The notes under the pieces were generated by a model. It searched no databases. It had not been told where the DNA came from and saw nothing but the letters and a program-made list of their open reading frames with translations. From contig NZ_JAZIFY010000001.1 of NCBI RefSeq assembly GCF_036634195.1, positions 3,296,501 to 3,360,500 on the forward strand: a DNA stretch of 64,000 nucleotides, in the 5' to 3' direction. Every line of letters starts with the position of its first letter. Within the stretch, counting starts at the first letter, position 1. Shown here piece by piece: positions 34,826 to 42,673 of this stretch. This DNA comes from Streptomyces sp. P9-A4 (GTDB lineage Bacteria; Actinomycetota; Actinomycetes; Streptomycetales; Streptomycetaceae). A program made the translations under genes and the position numbers.

Positions 34826-34858
34826 GTTCACCACGCACAATGGTGCACAGTGGTGAAC
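34826..34858. promoter_or_regulatory. putative operator of the HTH-nuclease gene
   Basis: GTTCACCA (34826-34833) and TGGTGAAC (34851-34858) form a dyad; a third half-site TGGTGCAC lies at 34841-34848. It is 21 nt before the preferred start, a position suited to autoregulation by the HTH domain. Confidence 0.55.
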
Positions 34859-34879
34859 ATGGGGATCGGGGGAGAGCGC

Positions 34880-35803
34880 GTGACGAGCGACCCGCTGGCT
34901 GAACTGGGCCAGCGCCTGACTGACTTGCGTGTGATGAGCGGCTGGAACGTCAATCAGCTCGTCGCCAGGTGCAATCCTCTGGGGCGGACAGTGATCAGCA
35001 ACGCGCTGAACGCCCGCAAGGGCCGGAAAGTCCCATCTGCGGACACGGTCGTAAGGATCTGCCGGGCTCTCGGCGTGGACTCGACTCCGTTGCTTGAACT
35101 GCTCAGGCAAGCCAAGGAGGATCGGCGAACTCCGCCCCCCGGGCCGCGAGCAGAGGACCGGAGCCGGCAGTTCGCCCGCGAACCCAGCTCCGAGGTAGAT
35201 GATGCCGCGGACACTTCAGGCCGGTTCGACCCGCTACGACGCGAGAATCTGGAACGGTCAGTGCAGTGGGCGCTAGAAAGTGCCCCGCCCGTCCGGCTTG
35301 CCTCGTTCCCTGCGGCGCCGGTCGAAGGTCTGTACGCCCTGTACTACGTGGGGTCCCACTCGCTCTATCGCCCGGTGTCCTCACCGGCTTGCGCGGTTCC
35401 GATCTATGTCGGCAAGTCCCTGCCGAGTGGGAAGTCTCGTAGCGGGATGGTCGTCCGGGGTTCCATGAATCGCCGGCTGCGCACCCATCTGAGATCGCTC
35501 GAGGCCGTACACGACCTTGATGCCCAGGACTTCCTGGTGCGGTATCTCCCAGTAGACGAAATCTGGACGACCGGCCCTGAGCGGCTCATGATCGGCGATC
35601 ACCGCCCGGTCTGGAACGTCGTCGTCGAAGGCTTCGGGGTCCACACACAGGGGAGCATTCGGGCGGCAACGACGCCTCGGACGTTCTGGGATGAGCTACA
35701 TCCGGGGAGACCGCAGGCCGAGCGCCAGAGGGACGCCAGGTTGAGCCGCGCCGAGCTGCAACGGGCGGTGCGGCAGCACTTCGCTCGCATGGCAGATGAC
35801 TAG
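34880..35803 (+). CDS. HTH domain fused to Eco29kI-type GIY-YIG restriction endonuclease
   Basis: A 307-residue protein. Residues 1-75 resemble an XRE helix-turn-helix (LAELGQRLTDLRVMSGWNVN, RTVISNALNARKGRKVPSAD, VVRICRALGVD). Residues 105-270 are an Eco29kI-like GIY-YIG nuclease: GLYALYYVG, PIYVGKS, the arginine and histidine in NRRLRTHLRS, the glutamate in PERLMI and the asparagine in PVWNVVVEGFGVH, so the catalytic set is complete. Eco29kI enzymes cut CCGCGG. GTG 34880 has GGGGGAG upstream; ATG 34859 is an alternative. A dyad in its promoter suggests that the protein controls its own expression, like a C protein joined to its nuclease (inference). Confidence 0.82.
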   Translation: MTSDPLAELGQRLTDLRVMSGWNVNQLVARCNPLGRTVISNALNARKGRKVPSADTVVRICRALGVDSTPLLELLRQAKEDRRTPPPGPRAEDRSRQFAREPSSEVDDAADTSGRFDPLRRENLERSVQWALESAPPVRLASFPAAPVEGLYALYYVGSHSLYRPVSSPACAVPIYVGKSLPSGKSRSGMVVRGSMNRRLRTHLRSLEAVHDLDAQDFLVRYLPVDEIWTTGPERLMIGDHRPVWNVVVEGFGVHTQGSIRAATTPRTFWDELHPGRPQAERQRDARLSRAELQRAVRQHFARMADD

Positions 35804-35852
35804 AGCGCATGGCTTCGACCGACGGACCAGGGCAGGGGCTGGGGCGCTCGAA

Positions 35853-36041
35853 CTACAGCGTGCCCTTCTCCAACAGATCGCGGATCGCGTCGTCTCGCCT
35901 GCGAACAACGATCCGCCCATCCCCGTCGCTATACACAACGACAGCGGCGCCTGGAGACAGCCCCGCCTCCGCGAGTACCCCCAAGGGGATCTCGACGGTG
36001 CCTGCTTCGGAGATGGCGGCCTCGGCTGGTTCCCTGATCAT
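35853..36041 (-). CDS. AbrB/MazE-like DNA-binding protein
   Basis: A 62-residue protein with a SpoVT-AbrB swapped-hairpin pattern: GTVEIPLGVLAEAGLSPGAA, VVVYSDGDGRIVVRR, then a short helical tail. Such proteins are transcription factors or antitoxins. No toxin (PIN or MazF) gene is next to it. It lies downstream of, and on the same strand as, the second Eco29kI-type gene, with 66 nt between. A 15-bp palindrome is just upstream of the ATG (36046-36060). The ribosome binding site is weak. Confidence 0.68.
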   Translation of the reverse strand: MIREPAEAAISEAGTVEIPLGVLAEAGLSPGAAVVVYSDGDGRIVVRRRDDAIRDLLEKGTL

Positions 36042-36045
36042 TCCG

Positions 36046-36060
36046 CCAGTGTGTCACTGG
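36046..36060. promoter_or_regulatory. palindrome upstream of the AbrB-like gene
   Basis: CCAGTGTGTCACTGG: arms CCAGTG and CACTGG around TGT, 4 nt before the AbrB-like start codon. Possible autoregulatory operator. Confidence 0.45.
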
Positions 36061-36107
36061 AGCCTCCCGCGCTACGCCCGCCTGCGGGCGGCTCAAGAAT
36101 GACCGTG

Positions 36108-36797
36108 TCAGATCGCTCCGGGCGGCTTCCCCGCCGCGCTCGTCGGAGGCGTCGCGTGCAGCTTCAGGTGATCGCGGACCGCTTCCCGGAGCGGCAAGGG
36201 CCCCGATGGCTGGGGGCGCATCCCGTCGGCCCACGCGACACCGGTGTGGACCTCATGCCACTTTGGACGCATTTGTTCGGCCTGGCGGGGCACTCCCTGG
36301 GGGTTCACGCCGAAGCCCTCGAGTATCACGTTCCAGACAGGCTGGAGGTCTTGGATCATCAAGCGCTCGGCCATCGGCGTGAAGAGGTCGTCGGCAGGGA
36401 GGTAACGGACGTAGAAATCTTCCAGTTCGAAATCAGCGGCCGCTTTGAGCTTCCGCCGGTGGGTCGAGAGCCGCTTCCACAGCGGCGTTCCTGCCCACGC
36501 TTCGGCGACCTCAACGCCCTTGCGGCCGCCCTCGGGGTCGGACTTGCCCACATAGATGGGCACCTCGAACGATCCGGAGATCGGCGCGTACAGCTCGTGG
36601 TCCCCCGCGTAGTAGATCGCGTAGATCCCGCAGCCGTTGAACGACTGGACCCTGTCCATCCGGATAGGTTCGCCGGACGTTAGCGCCCAGAGCACACTGC
36701 GCCCGAGGTTTTCCCGTCGAAGCGGGTCGTAGATGCTGTCGGCGCCAGCCTTTGGCGGCTCGTCCAGGGCACCATCGAGGGGAAGTTGGGCTGACAC
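36108..36797 (-). CDS. Eco29kI-type GIY-YIG restriction endonuclease
   Basis: A 229-residue stand-alone nuclease. It has CGIYAIYYAGDHELY, PIYVGKS, arginine and histidine in LWKRLSTHRRKL, glutamate in MAERLMIQ and asparagine in PVWNVILEGFGVNPQG, the whole active-site set of the Eco29kI family. The start YDPLRRENLGRSVLWAL matches the equivalent part of the HTH-nuclease at 34880 (FDPLRRENLERSVQWAL), so the two are paralogues. Predicted target CCGCGG by family. GTG 36797 has GGAG upstream. Same strand as the third GIY-YIG gene. Confidence 0.85.
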   Translation of the reverse strand: MSAQLPLDGALDEPPKAGADSIYDPLRRENLGRSVLWALTSGEPIRMDRVQSFNGCGIYAIYYAGDHELYAPISGSFEVPIYVGKSDPEGGRKGVEVAEAWAGTPLWKRLSTHRRKLKAAADFELEDFYVRYLPADDLFTPMAERLMIQDLQPVWNVILEGFGVNPQGVPRQAEQMRPKWHEVHTGVAWADGMRPQPSGPLPLREAVRDHLKLHATPPTSAAGKPPGAI

Positions 36798-36865
36798 GGT
36801 GGCTTCTCCGCTTCTTGTTCGGAAACGTTGGCTACTGGATGTGACGCTGGTCCGCGCGGGCTGGG

Positions 36866-37705
36866 TCAGCCGCCTGCCGTTGGCGGATCGACTTCGATGT
36901 CCCCTGCTGGCTCAGCCTCGGGCACGGTGTTGACGCGTTGGCCAGCCCGGTAGTACCGCCACGCGCTCTTGTAGTCATTGGGACTGTCGTCGTACATGAT
37001 CACGTAGCCCATGAGGGCGGCGACCTGCCACTTGGCCGGTATCTCCCCCGAGACCAGCTGGAACACCTCGTCGGCGGTCATTGCGGCCGATGGCACGTGA
37101 ACGCTTCGAGCCTTGAAGTCCGCCGACTTTCCGTACCTGAAGTTGTACGGGAGGCCAGCCTTGATCGTCTCCAGGAGTTCGTGCAGCGTCGTCTCGCCGG
37201 GCGACAACCCTTCGATCGGCCGGTCGAGATCGATGGGGAACACGACATCGAAGTGGTTCCGCTTCAGGACGGTGCTGTCCCGCTGGCGGCCAGGATCCTT
37301 GTTGCCGAAGCCGTTGTTGTTCCAGGGGATGTCGCCCATGCCCTTGTGGTGGGTGATGAGTAGCTGTTCCGGGGCGAGTGCGGAGAAGTCCTCGGCTACG
37401 TACAGGCACGAGAAGGCCATCTCGTCCGGGGAGATGTTGCGGCGCCCCGAGATCTTGCCGAGGTGGTTGCGGAGGCGGGCCGGCAGGGACTTGTCGGCCT
37501 TACCGACGTAGACGAACTCGCCCTTCAAGTAAAGCTGGTAGACGCCGGGCTTCTCCTTGAGCCGCGCGATGTTCGGCTCCGTGAGTGGAGCCCTGTCGAG
37601 TCCATCGAGGGCGGCGGCCAGCTGGTCACCGAGCGCCTTGGTGATGCTCAAGGTGAAGTCCTTGTGGTACTGCGTCCCGTCGTCGGAGCCCACCACCGGC
37701 GCCAT
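36866..37705 (-). CDS. GIY-YIG family nuclease, not Eco29kI type
   Basis: A 279-residue protein with a GIY-YIG domain at about 50-135: PGVYQLYLKGEFVYVGKA, LPARLRNHLGKI, glutamate in APEQLLITHHKG and asparagine-rich PWNNNGFGNKDPGRQRD. The C-terminal half (PIDLDRPIEGLSPGETTLHE, LPYNFRYGK, SAAMTADEVFQLV) is not recognised and may bind DNA. Divergent from the methyltransferase gene with a 117-bp gap, so it is probably the cognate nuclease of that enzyme. ATG 37705 is preferred because GGGAG lies 8 nt upstream; ATG 37729 would add eight residues without a binding site. Confidence 0.78.
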   Translation of the reverse strand: MAPVVGSDDGTQYHKDFTLSITKALGDQLAAALDGLDRAPLTEPNIARLKEKPGVYQLYLKGEFVYVGKADKSLPARLRNHLGKISGRRNISPDEMAFSCLYVAEDFSALAPEQLLITHHKGMGDIPWNNNGFGNKDPGRQRDSTVLKRNHFDVVFPIDLDRPIEGLSPGETTLHELLETIKAGLPYNFRYGKSADFKARSVHVPSAAMTADEVFQLVSGEIPAKWQVAALMGYVIMYDDSPNDYKSAWRYYRAGQRVNTVPEAEPAGDIEVDPPTAGG

Positions 37706-37788
37706 CCGTCCCACTCCCTTGGTCGACATGATCTCGGAAACCCTATCGGTGACCTACACACGTGGCCGAACCTTCGCTTCGGAATGGC

Positions 37789-37816
37789 TTGAAGATCTAC
37801 AGCTCCGCGGTATGCT
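37789..37816 (+). promoter_or_regulatory. promoter of the methyltransferase gene (leaderless)
   Basis: TTGAAG (37789-37794) and TATGCT (37811-37816) are 16 bp apart. The expected start of transcription falls on or next to the ATG at 37823, so the mRNA would be leaderless. CCGCGG lies in the spacer at 37805-37810. Confidence 0.6.
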
Positions 37817-37822
37817 TTTGAA

Positions 37823-39142
37823 ATGGCTGAACTGCAAGAAGGATCAAAGAAGGACCGCACGGGCGTCGAACTCTTCGCCGGCGCTGGCGGTCTGGCCATG
37901 GCCGTCCACCGCGCTGGATTCCGCCCCCTGCTCTTCAACGAGTTCGCCAAGCGGGCGTGCGAGACGCTGGAGGCCAACGGGGCTCAGCGACTGCCCGACG
38001 GCCAGAAGCCGACCCGAGCTCCCAAGCCTGACGAGAAGGTGCCCCTCGTCGCTGGCGATGTCCAAGAGCTCGACATGGACTACCTGGCGGGCCAGGTGGA
38101 CGTGCTCGCCGGCGGCCCTCCCTGCCAGCCGTTCAGCCTCGGCGGCGTCGCCAAGGGCGACGAGGACAAGCGGAACATGTTCCCGCAGATGTTCAAGGCC
38201 GTCCGGCAGATCCAGCCCAAGGCCGTGATCTGTGAGAACGTGCGCGGCCTGCTCAGGCCCTCCTTCAGGGACTACTTCGACTACATCCAGCGCGAGCTGG
38301 AGCTTCCCTTCGAGGAACGAGCCAAAGGCACCGACTGGGAGAAGCACTACGAGTACCTGCTGGAGCGGCGTGAAAAGGAGCCCGACGACCCCAAGAAGCG
38401 GTACGACCTCGTCATGATGCCGGTGAACGCCGCCGACTACGGGGTACCTCAGATCCGCAACCGCGTGATCATCGTCGCGTTCCGTCGCGACTTGAATGTC
38501 GACCGCGAGCTGTTCAAGTCTCTCGTGAGGCCGACCCACTCCGCGACTGCCCTCATCCGCTCCATGGACGAGGGCGGGGAGTACTGGAAGCGCCATCCGA
38601 ATGTCCCGGACCATGTGAAGAAGGACGTCATGGACCGCCTCCCGGAAACCATGCCCATGGACGATGGCCTGCTCCCCTGGCACACCCTGCGGGACGCGAT
38701 CGCTGGCATCGGCGACAACAAGCCACTGCCCGAGGTACCGGACGAGTGGCTGGACCGCACCGAGCACTTCCTTGGCGGATTCACGGAACACATCGGCTGG
38801 CCCGGCGCCCGCATCTACGAAGGGCACACCCCCAACGAACTCGACCGCCCGGCGAAGACCGTCAAGGCCGGTGTACACGGCGTACCTGGCGGCGAGTCGG
38901 TCATGCTCCTCGACGAATTGGTGGCCGATAAGACCGCCCCTGGCGGCGTCCGGTACAAGCACAGGTACATGACGGTCCGCGAAACCGCCCGCGTCATGAC
39001 CTTCCCCGACACCTGGGACCTCAGGGGCCCGCGAGGGGAGAAGATGCGCCAGCTCGGCAACGCCGTGCCCGTTGCCCTTGGCGAAGTCTTCGCCAAGGGC
39101 GTCGCCACCGTCCTGGACGAGGCGGAGGAGCGCCAGAAGTGA
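37823..39142 (+). CDS. DNA (cytosine-5)-methyltransferase
   Basis: A 439-residue m5C methyltransferase. Motif I ELFAGAGGLAMAVHRAG, motif IV GGPPCQPFSLGG with the catalytic cysteine, motif VI ICENVRGL, motif VIII QIRNRVIIVAF and motif X GNAVPVALGEVF are all in order. The variable target-recognition region (about 215-345) is large. It overlaps the Vsr gene by 4 nt and is divergent from a GIY-YIG nuclease, so it should protect the host DNA from that nuclease and perhaps from the two Eco29kI-type enzymes. The specificity is not readable from sequence. Confidence 0.93.
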   Translation: MAELQEGSKKDRTGVELFAGAGGLAMAVHRAGFRPLLFNEFAKRACETLEANGAQRLPDGQKPTRAPKPDEKVPLVAGDVQELDMDYLAGQVDVLAGGPPCQPFSLGGVAKGDEDKRNMFPQMFKAVRQIQPKAVICENVRGLLRPSFRDYFDYIQRELELPFEERAKGTDWEKHYEYLLERREKEPDDPKKRYDLVMMPVNAADYGVPQIRNRVIIVAFRRDLNVDRELFKSLVRPTHSATALIRSMDEGGEYWKRHPNVPDHVKKDVMDRLPETMPMDDGLLPWHTLRDAIAGIGDNKPLPEVPDEWLDRTEHFLGGFTEHIGWPGARIYEGHTPNELDRPAKTVKAGVHGVPGGESVMLLDELVADKTAPGGVRYKHRYMTVRETARVMTFPDTWDLRGPRGEKMRQLGNAVPVALGEVFAKGVATVLDEAEERQK

Positions 39143-39927
39143 CGGCGCCCACCAGTAGAGCGCAGAGCGGCTGGAAGCACGACCCTCCGCCGGACCGGGC
39201 ATGGAAGGGGCGGCCCGGCAGGGCACGCTCCGCCATCGCCGCTGAGCAGGACCGGGCAGCCGGCGGTCGTCACAGACGATCTGTGGACCTCGGCGAGGGG
39301 CGCTTCGCCCGGGCCTCTGTGGAGCTGAAGGTACTTCCCGACACACGACGCATTCGCGCGTACCTGCGCTGGTCCGACGGCGGCAAGTCCCCGGCCCGCT
39401 ACCTCGGACAGGTCGAGCACGAGACCCGGGCCGCGAACCTCGCCGAGGGTTGGAAGGTGGCCTGGGAAAAGGGGCTTCTCACCGAGGAACCGCCGGCTGA
39501 GGGCTCCTGGGCTTCCTCGCCATCCGTGCGTGCGGTGATGCGGGGCAACAGGAACAAGGACACCCGGCCAGAGCTGCGACTCCGCTCCTTGCTGCACAAG
39601 CAGGGCCTCCGCTACCGCGTAGCCGCACGGCCGCTGCCCGAACTGCGACGAACCGCCGACGTGTTGTTCTCCAAGCCGAAGGTCGCGGTCTTCGTCGACG
39701 GCTGCTACTGGCACGGATGCCCCGAGCATCTTCGGGAGTCACACAAGAACGCCGAGTTCTGGCGTAGCAAGATCGAGGGCAATCGCGCTCGCGATGCCGA
39801 GACCGACCGCCTGCTCGGTGAAGCGGGGTGGACCGTCGTCCGCGTCTGGGAGCACGAAGATCCTGTGGACGCCTGCGCTCGGATCGAGGGCATAGTGCGA
39901 CAGGCGTCAAGGGACTCGACCGGTTAA
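39139..39927 (+). CDS. vsr: very short patch repair endonuclease with N-terminal extension
   Basis: Nicks DNA 5' of T in T:G mismatches that arise by deamination of 5-methylcytosine. A 262-residue protein: the Vsr domain is at about 125-255 (RGNRNKDTRPELRLRSLLHK, GLRYRV, RRTADVLFSKPKVAVFVDGC, YWHGCPEH), with the catalytic aspartate in the ADVLF segment. The first 120 residues are an extension beyond the usual 130-160-residue Vsr and contain ASVELKVLPDTRRIRAYLRW, which may be an additional DNA-binding part. GTG overlaps the methyltransferase stop (GTGA), so repair and methylation are produced together. Confidence 0.9.
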   Translation: MTAPTSRAQSGWKHDPPPDRAWKGRPGRARSAIAAEQDRAAGGRHRRSVDLGEGRFARASVELKVLPDTRRIRAYLRWSDGGKSPARYLGQVEHETRAANLAEGWKVAWEKGLLTEEPPAEGSWASSPSVRAVMRGNRNKDTRPELRLRSLLHKQGLRYRVAARPLPELRRTADVLFSKPKVAVFVDGCYWHGCPEHLRESHKNAEFWRSKIEGNRARDAETDRLLGEAGWTVVRVWEHEDPVDACARIEGIVRQASRDSTG

Positions 39928-39994
39928 AGCCAGCGTCCGGGAAGTTCGTTCGCGGCTACGTGCTTGACGCCACCATTGAGGCATGAGGCATGGC

Positions 39995-40558
39995 ATGAAC
40001 GATTCGATCGTTGAGTGGGCGGCACAGGTCGCGGAGGCAGAGCTCCAGAGCCCCCTTCCCCGGCGGTGGGCGCATACGCGAGGTGTGGCTAGTCGTGCGG
40101 CCGAGGTTGAGGCCGCTATGGGCAAGGACGCCGCCCTACTCGTCGCCGCCGCCACGCTGCACGATGTCGGGTACGCGCCGCGCTTGGCCGCTACGGGGTT
40201 CCACCCGCTGGACGGTGCCCGGTTTCTCCGTGACGAGCACGGGGCCGACGAGCGGCTGGTGCGGTTGGTCGCGAACCACTCGTTCGCGCTCCTAGAGGCC
40301 GAGGAGCGCGGACTGCGGGAGGAGCTCGCGAGCGAGTTCCCCTTGCTGGAGGAGCCGCTGCTGGTGGACGCGCTTGTGTACTGCGACATGACGACCACGC
40401 CCGACGGCGGCCGGACCACCGTTGAAGATCGTGTCGCGGAGATCCTGGGCCGCTACGGGGACGACAGCATCGTCGGACGGTTCATCCGTCGGGCGGCGCC
40501 AGAGATCTTCGGCGCCGTGGGTCGGGTGGAGGCCGTGCTGGCGGCTCAGCCCAGGTAG
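39995..40558 (+). CDS. HD-domain phosphohydrolase
   Basis: A 187-residue protein of the HD superfamily. Metal ligands are seen as the histidine of WAHTRGVASRA, the HD pair in AATLHDVGYAP, the histidine in FHPLDGARFL, NHSFALLEAEE and later D-M-T in ALVYCDMTTTPDG. Substrates of such proteins are nucleotides or phosphomonoesters. ATG 39995 is favoured because GAGG precedes it by 6 nt; ATG 39983 is possible. The 3' end overlaps the convergent NUDIX gene by 13 nt. Confidence 0.83.
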   Translation: MNDSIVEWAAQVAEAELQSPLPRRWAHTRGVASRAAEVEAAMGKDAALLVAAATLHDVGYAPRLAATGFHPLDGARFLRDEHGADERLVRLVANHSFALLEAEERGLREELASEFPLLEEPLLVDALVYCDMTTTPDGGRTTVEDRVAEILGRYGDDSIVGRFIRRAAPEIFGAVGRVEAVLAAQPR

Positions 40559-41013
40559 GGGTACGTGCCGGCGAGGTAGTTGCCGATCTGCTGGCGCATG
40601 CTGGCGTGGATGTCGTACCGGTCGAGGTCGGCCGGCTGGACGAAGCGGACGCCGTCGGCCTCGTCGTTAATCGTGGGTTCGCCGCCGACAGGGCGGCCGA
40701 TGTAGGTGTTCTCGTACTGCTGCCGGATCTCGCCGTCGGTGTACGCCACGATGTGCCGGGGGTTCGTGTAGACGCCGAGGAAGCCGGTGATCTCGGCGAC
40801 GATCCCCGTCTCCTCCAGGCATTCGCGCACCGCGCACTCGGCCGCCGTCTCGCCGATGTCCTGGGCCCCGCCCGGCAGTGCCCACTGACCGGTGTCACGG
40901 CGGCGCTGGAGCAGGATGGCGCCGCTGTCGTCGACGACCAGCAGGTTGCTGGCCGGGATGAGGGTGTTGGCCTTGGGGGCGTTGGGGTCGTTGTAGTACT
41001 CAGTCCTGCCCAT
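40546..41013 (-). CDS. NUDIX hydrolase
   Basis: A 155-residue pyrophosphohydrolase. The Nudix box is complete: G-A-Q-D-I-G-E-T, then AAECAVRECLEETGI. The N-terminal part LIPASNLLVVDDSGAILLQR is typical. It likely hydrolyses a nucleoside diphosphate linked to another group. Its ATG overlaps the stop of the XRE-DUF5919 gene by 14 nt, so the two are translated together. The overlap with the convergent HD gene suggests a compact, selected arrangement. Confidence 0.9.
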   Translation of the reverse strand: MGRTEYYNDPNAPKANTLIPASNLLVVDDSGAILLQRRRDTGQWALPGGAQDIGETAAECAVRECLEETGIVAEITGFLGVYTNPRHIVAYTDGEIRQQYENTYIGRPVGGEPTINDEADGVRFVQPADLDRYDIHASMRQQIGNYLAGTYPYLG

Positions 41014-41776
41014 GTGCGGCGGTCCCCTCGTGATCGGGCGTCCAGGGCCGTGCGCCGGCCCAGACGGCGTCGAAGCTCTGAGCGTAGTTGTCGAACCAGC
41101 CCATGGCGTCCACTCTCCGCAGGTGGAACAGGGGGTTGGCGCTCGCCGGCTGGCCCCAGACGTGCGGGTTGACCAGCAGATCGTCGTCGTACCGGAAGAG
41201 GGAGTTGTAGAGCGTGGTGTCGTGGAGCCGCACCTCGCATCCGGCCTCGGACAGCAGCGGGCGGTAATAGGTGAGGGAGGCGCGGATCTTGGCGGCGAGG
41301 GTGTCGCCGATGCCCTCCTCGCGGCCTCGGGTGGCGGCTGCGTTGCCGCTCGGGTCGCCGAAGCAGAGGCGTACGCGCACTCCGGTGGCCGCGCGCTCGG
41401 CGAGCATCTTGGCGACGTGCGGGTTGGTCTGGGCGAAGAAGGTGCCGGAGAAGATCAGGACATCGATCTGCCGCTGCGCGCCCTGGAGGAGGGCGAGCCA
41501 TGTGTCTCGGGGGACGCTGGCCCGGTTCTGGTAGGTGCCGATGATCTCGCCGCTGCCCCAGCCGGTGCCAGGCCGACCGCCGCGCGACAGCGGTGCGGGC
41601 CAGAGGAAGGTCTCCTCGACACGCAGGTGCTGGGCCACGCTGAAGCGGTGCCGTGGGTGGGGCACGCGTCCGCCGAGCCACCGGCCGACGGTCTTGGGGT
41701 CCACTTCGCAGGCTTCGGCGAGCGATTCTGGAGATACACCGCGCTGGGCGAGTACGGAGTGAAGTCGCTCGTTCAC
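41000..41776 (-). CDS. XRE-family protein with phospholipase-D-like DUF5919 domain
   Basis: A 258-residue protein: an XRE helix-turn-helix in residues 1-60 (LHSVLAQRGVSPESLAEACE, VDPKTVGRWLGGRVPHPRHR) and a domain from about 85 on with IDVLIFSGTFFAQTNP, VRLCFGDPSGN and LLVNPHVWGQPASANPLFHL, similar to PLD-fold proteins grouped as DUF5919 in Streptomyces. The two HxK motifs of active PLDs are not evident, so it may sense a ligand rather than cleave one. It is coupled to a NUDIX gene and divergent from the HAD gene, so it may regulate the cluster (inference). GTG 41776. Confidence 0.78.
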   Translation of the reverse strand: MNERLHSVLAQRGVSPESLAEACEVDPKTVGRWLGGRVPHPRHRFSVAQHLRVEETFLWPAPLSRGGRPGTGWGSGEIIGTYQNRASVPRDTWLALLQGAQRQIDVLIFSGTFFAQTNPHVAKMLAERAATGVRVRLCFGDPSGNAAATRGREEGIGDTLAAKIRASLTYYRPLLSEAGCEVRLHDTTLYNSLFRYDDDLLVNPHVWGQPASANPLFHLRRVDAMGWFDNYAQSFDAVWAGARPWTPDHEGTAAHGQD

Positions 41777-41873
41777 GGACGCAATACAAGCCGAGTCGTG
41801 AGGGGAAGGGCAAGGACGTCGTGGGACGTTTCCACGGCGCCGGGCGACATCGAGCAGTGCTTACGCTGGCGGT

Positions 41874-42566
41874 ATGCAGCTCAGCGTCCTGTGGGACATC
41901 GACCACACGCTCATCGACAACGCGGGGGTGAGCAAGGAGATTTACTCCGCCGCGTTCGCCGCGCTGGCCGGCTTCGCGCCGACCGAGCCCGCACGCACGG
42001 AGGGGCGTACGGACCGCCTGATCATGCGGGAGCTGTTCGTTCGGCACGATGTTCCCGAGCCGGAATGGGTCCGGATCCAGGACGCCCTGGCCCATGCCGG
42101 GCAGGAGCGGTTCGCGGAGCTGCGGGTGCGCGGTACAGCCCTGCCGGGTGCCTGCGACGCGCTCAAGTGCGTTGCGGAGAGGGAGGGGTGGGTGGCCTCG
42201 GTCCTCACGGGCAACATCGCGGCGAACGCCAAGGTCAAGCTCGCCGCCTTCGGCCTCGACTCTCTGCTCGACCTCTCCGTCGGTGCCTACGGGGCCGACG
42301 GGGTCCAGCGTCCCGATCTCGTGGCGGTGGCGCGAGAGCGAATCCGCCGCACCTATGGAGCGGAGCAGGACGTCACCGTCGTGCTCGTGGGGGACACGCC
42401 GCGGGACGTCGAAGCCGCGCTCTCTACGGGCTCTCACGTCGTCGCTGTCGCCTCGGGCATTCACAGTCAGGAGGAACTTGCCTCAGCCGGTGCGACGGTC
42501 GTGCTGCCTGACCTTTCGGACGCCGCAGGGCTGATGAGCCACTTTGAGGGCATCGCCGGGCGCTGA
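41874..42566 (+). CDS. HAD-superfamily phosphatase
   Basis: A 230-residue haloacid dehalogenase-fold hydrolase. Motif I WDIDHTLIDNAGVSKEIY with the D-x-D nucleophile pair, motif II SVLTGN, motif III lysine in NAKVKLAAFGL and motif IV VVLVGDTPRDVEAA are all present. The cap domain is helical (C1-type, phosphoglycolate phosphatase-like), so a phosphate ester is the likely substrate. It is the first gene of the rightward cluster and is 107 nt before the radical SAM gene, with the divergent XRE-DUF5919 gene behind it. Confidence 0.88.
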   Translation: MQLSVLWDIDHTLIDNAGVSKEIYSAAFAALAGFAPTEPARTEGRTDRLIMRELFVRHDVPEPEWVRIQDALAHAGQERFAELRVRGTALPGACDALKCVAEREGWVASVLTGNIAANAKVKLAAFGLDSLLDLSVGAYGADGVQRPDLVAVARERIRRTYGAEQDVTVVLVGDTPRDVEAALSTGSHVVAVASGIHSQEELASAGATVVLPDLSDAAGLMSHFEGIAGR

Positions 42567-42673
42567 AACGTCCCAGGACGTCCTCGGACCGTCCGCCTAC
42601 GCGGTGACGCCGTCCACACCCACACGGCCACGATCGGATCCTCCCCGCCAGTCAACTGACCCAGGAGGCCCGC

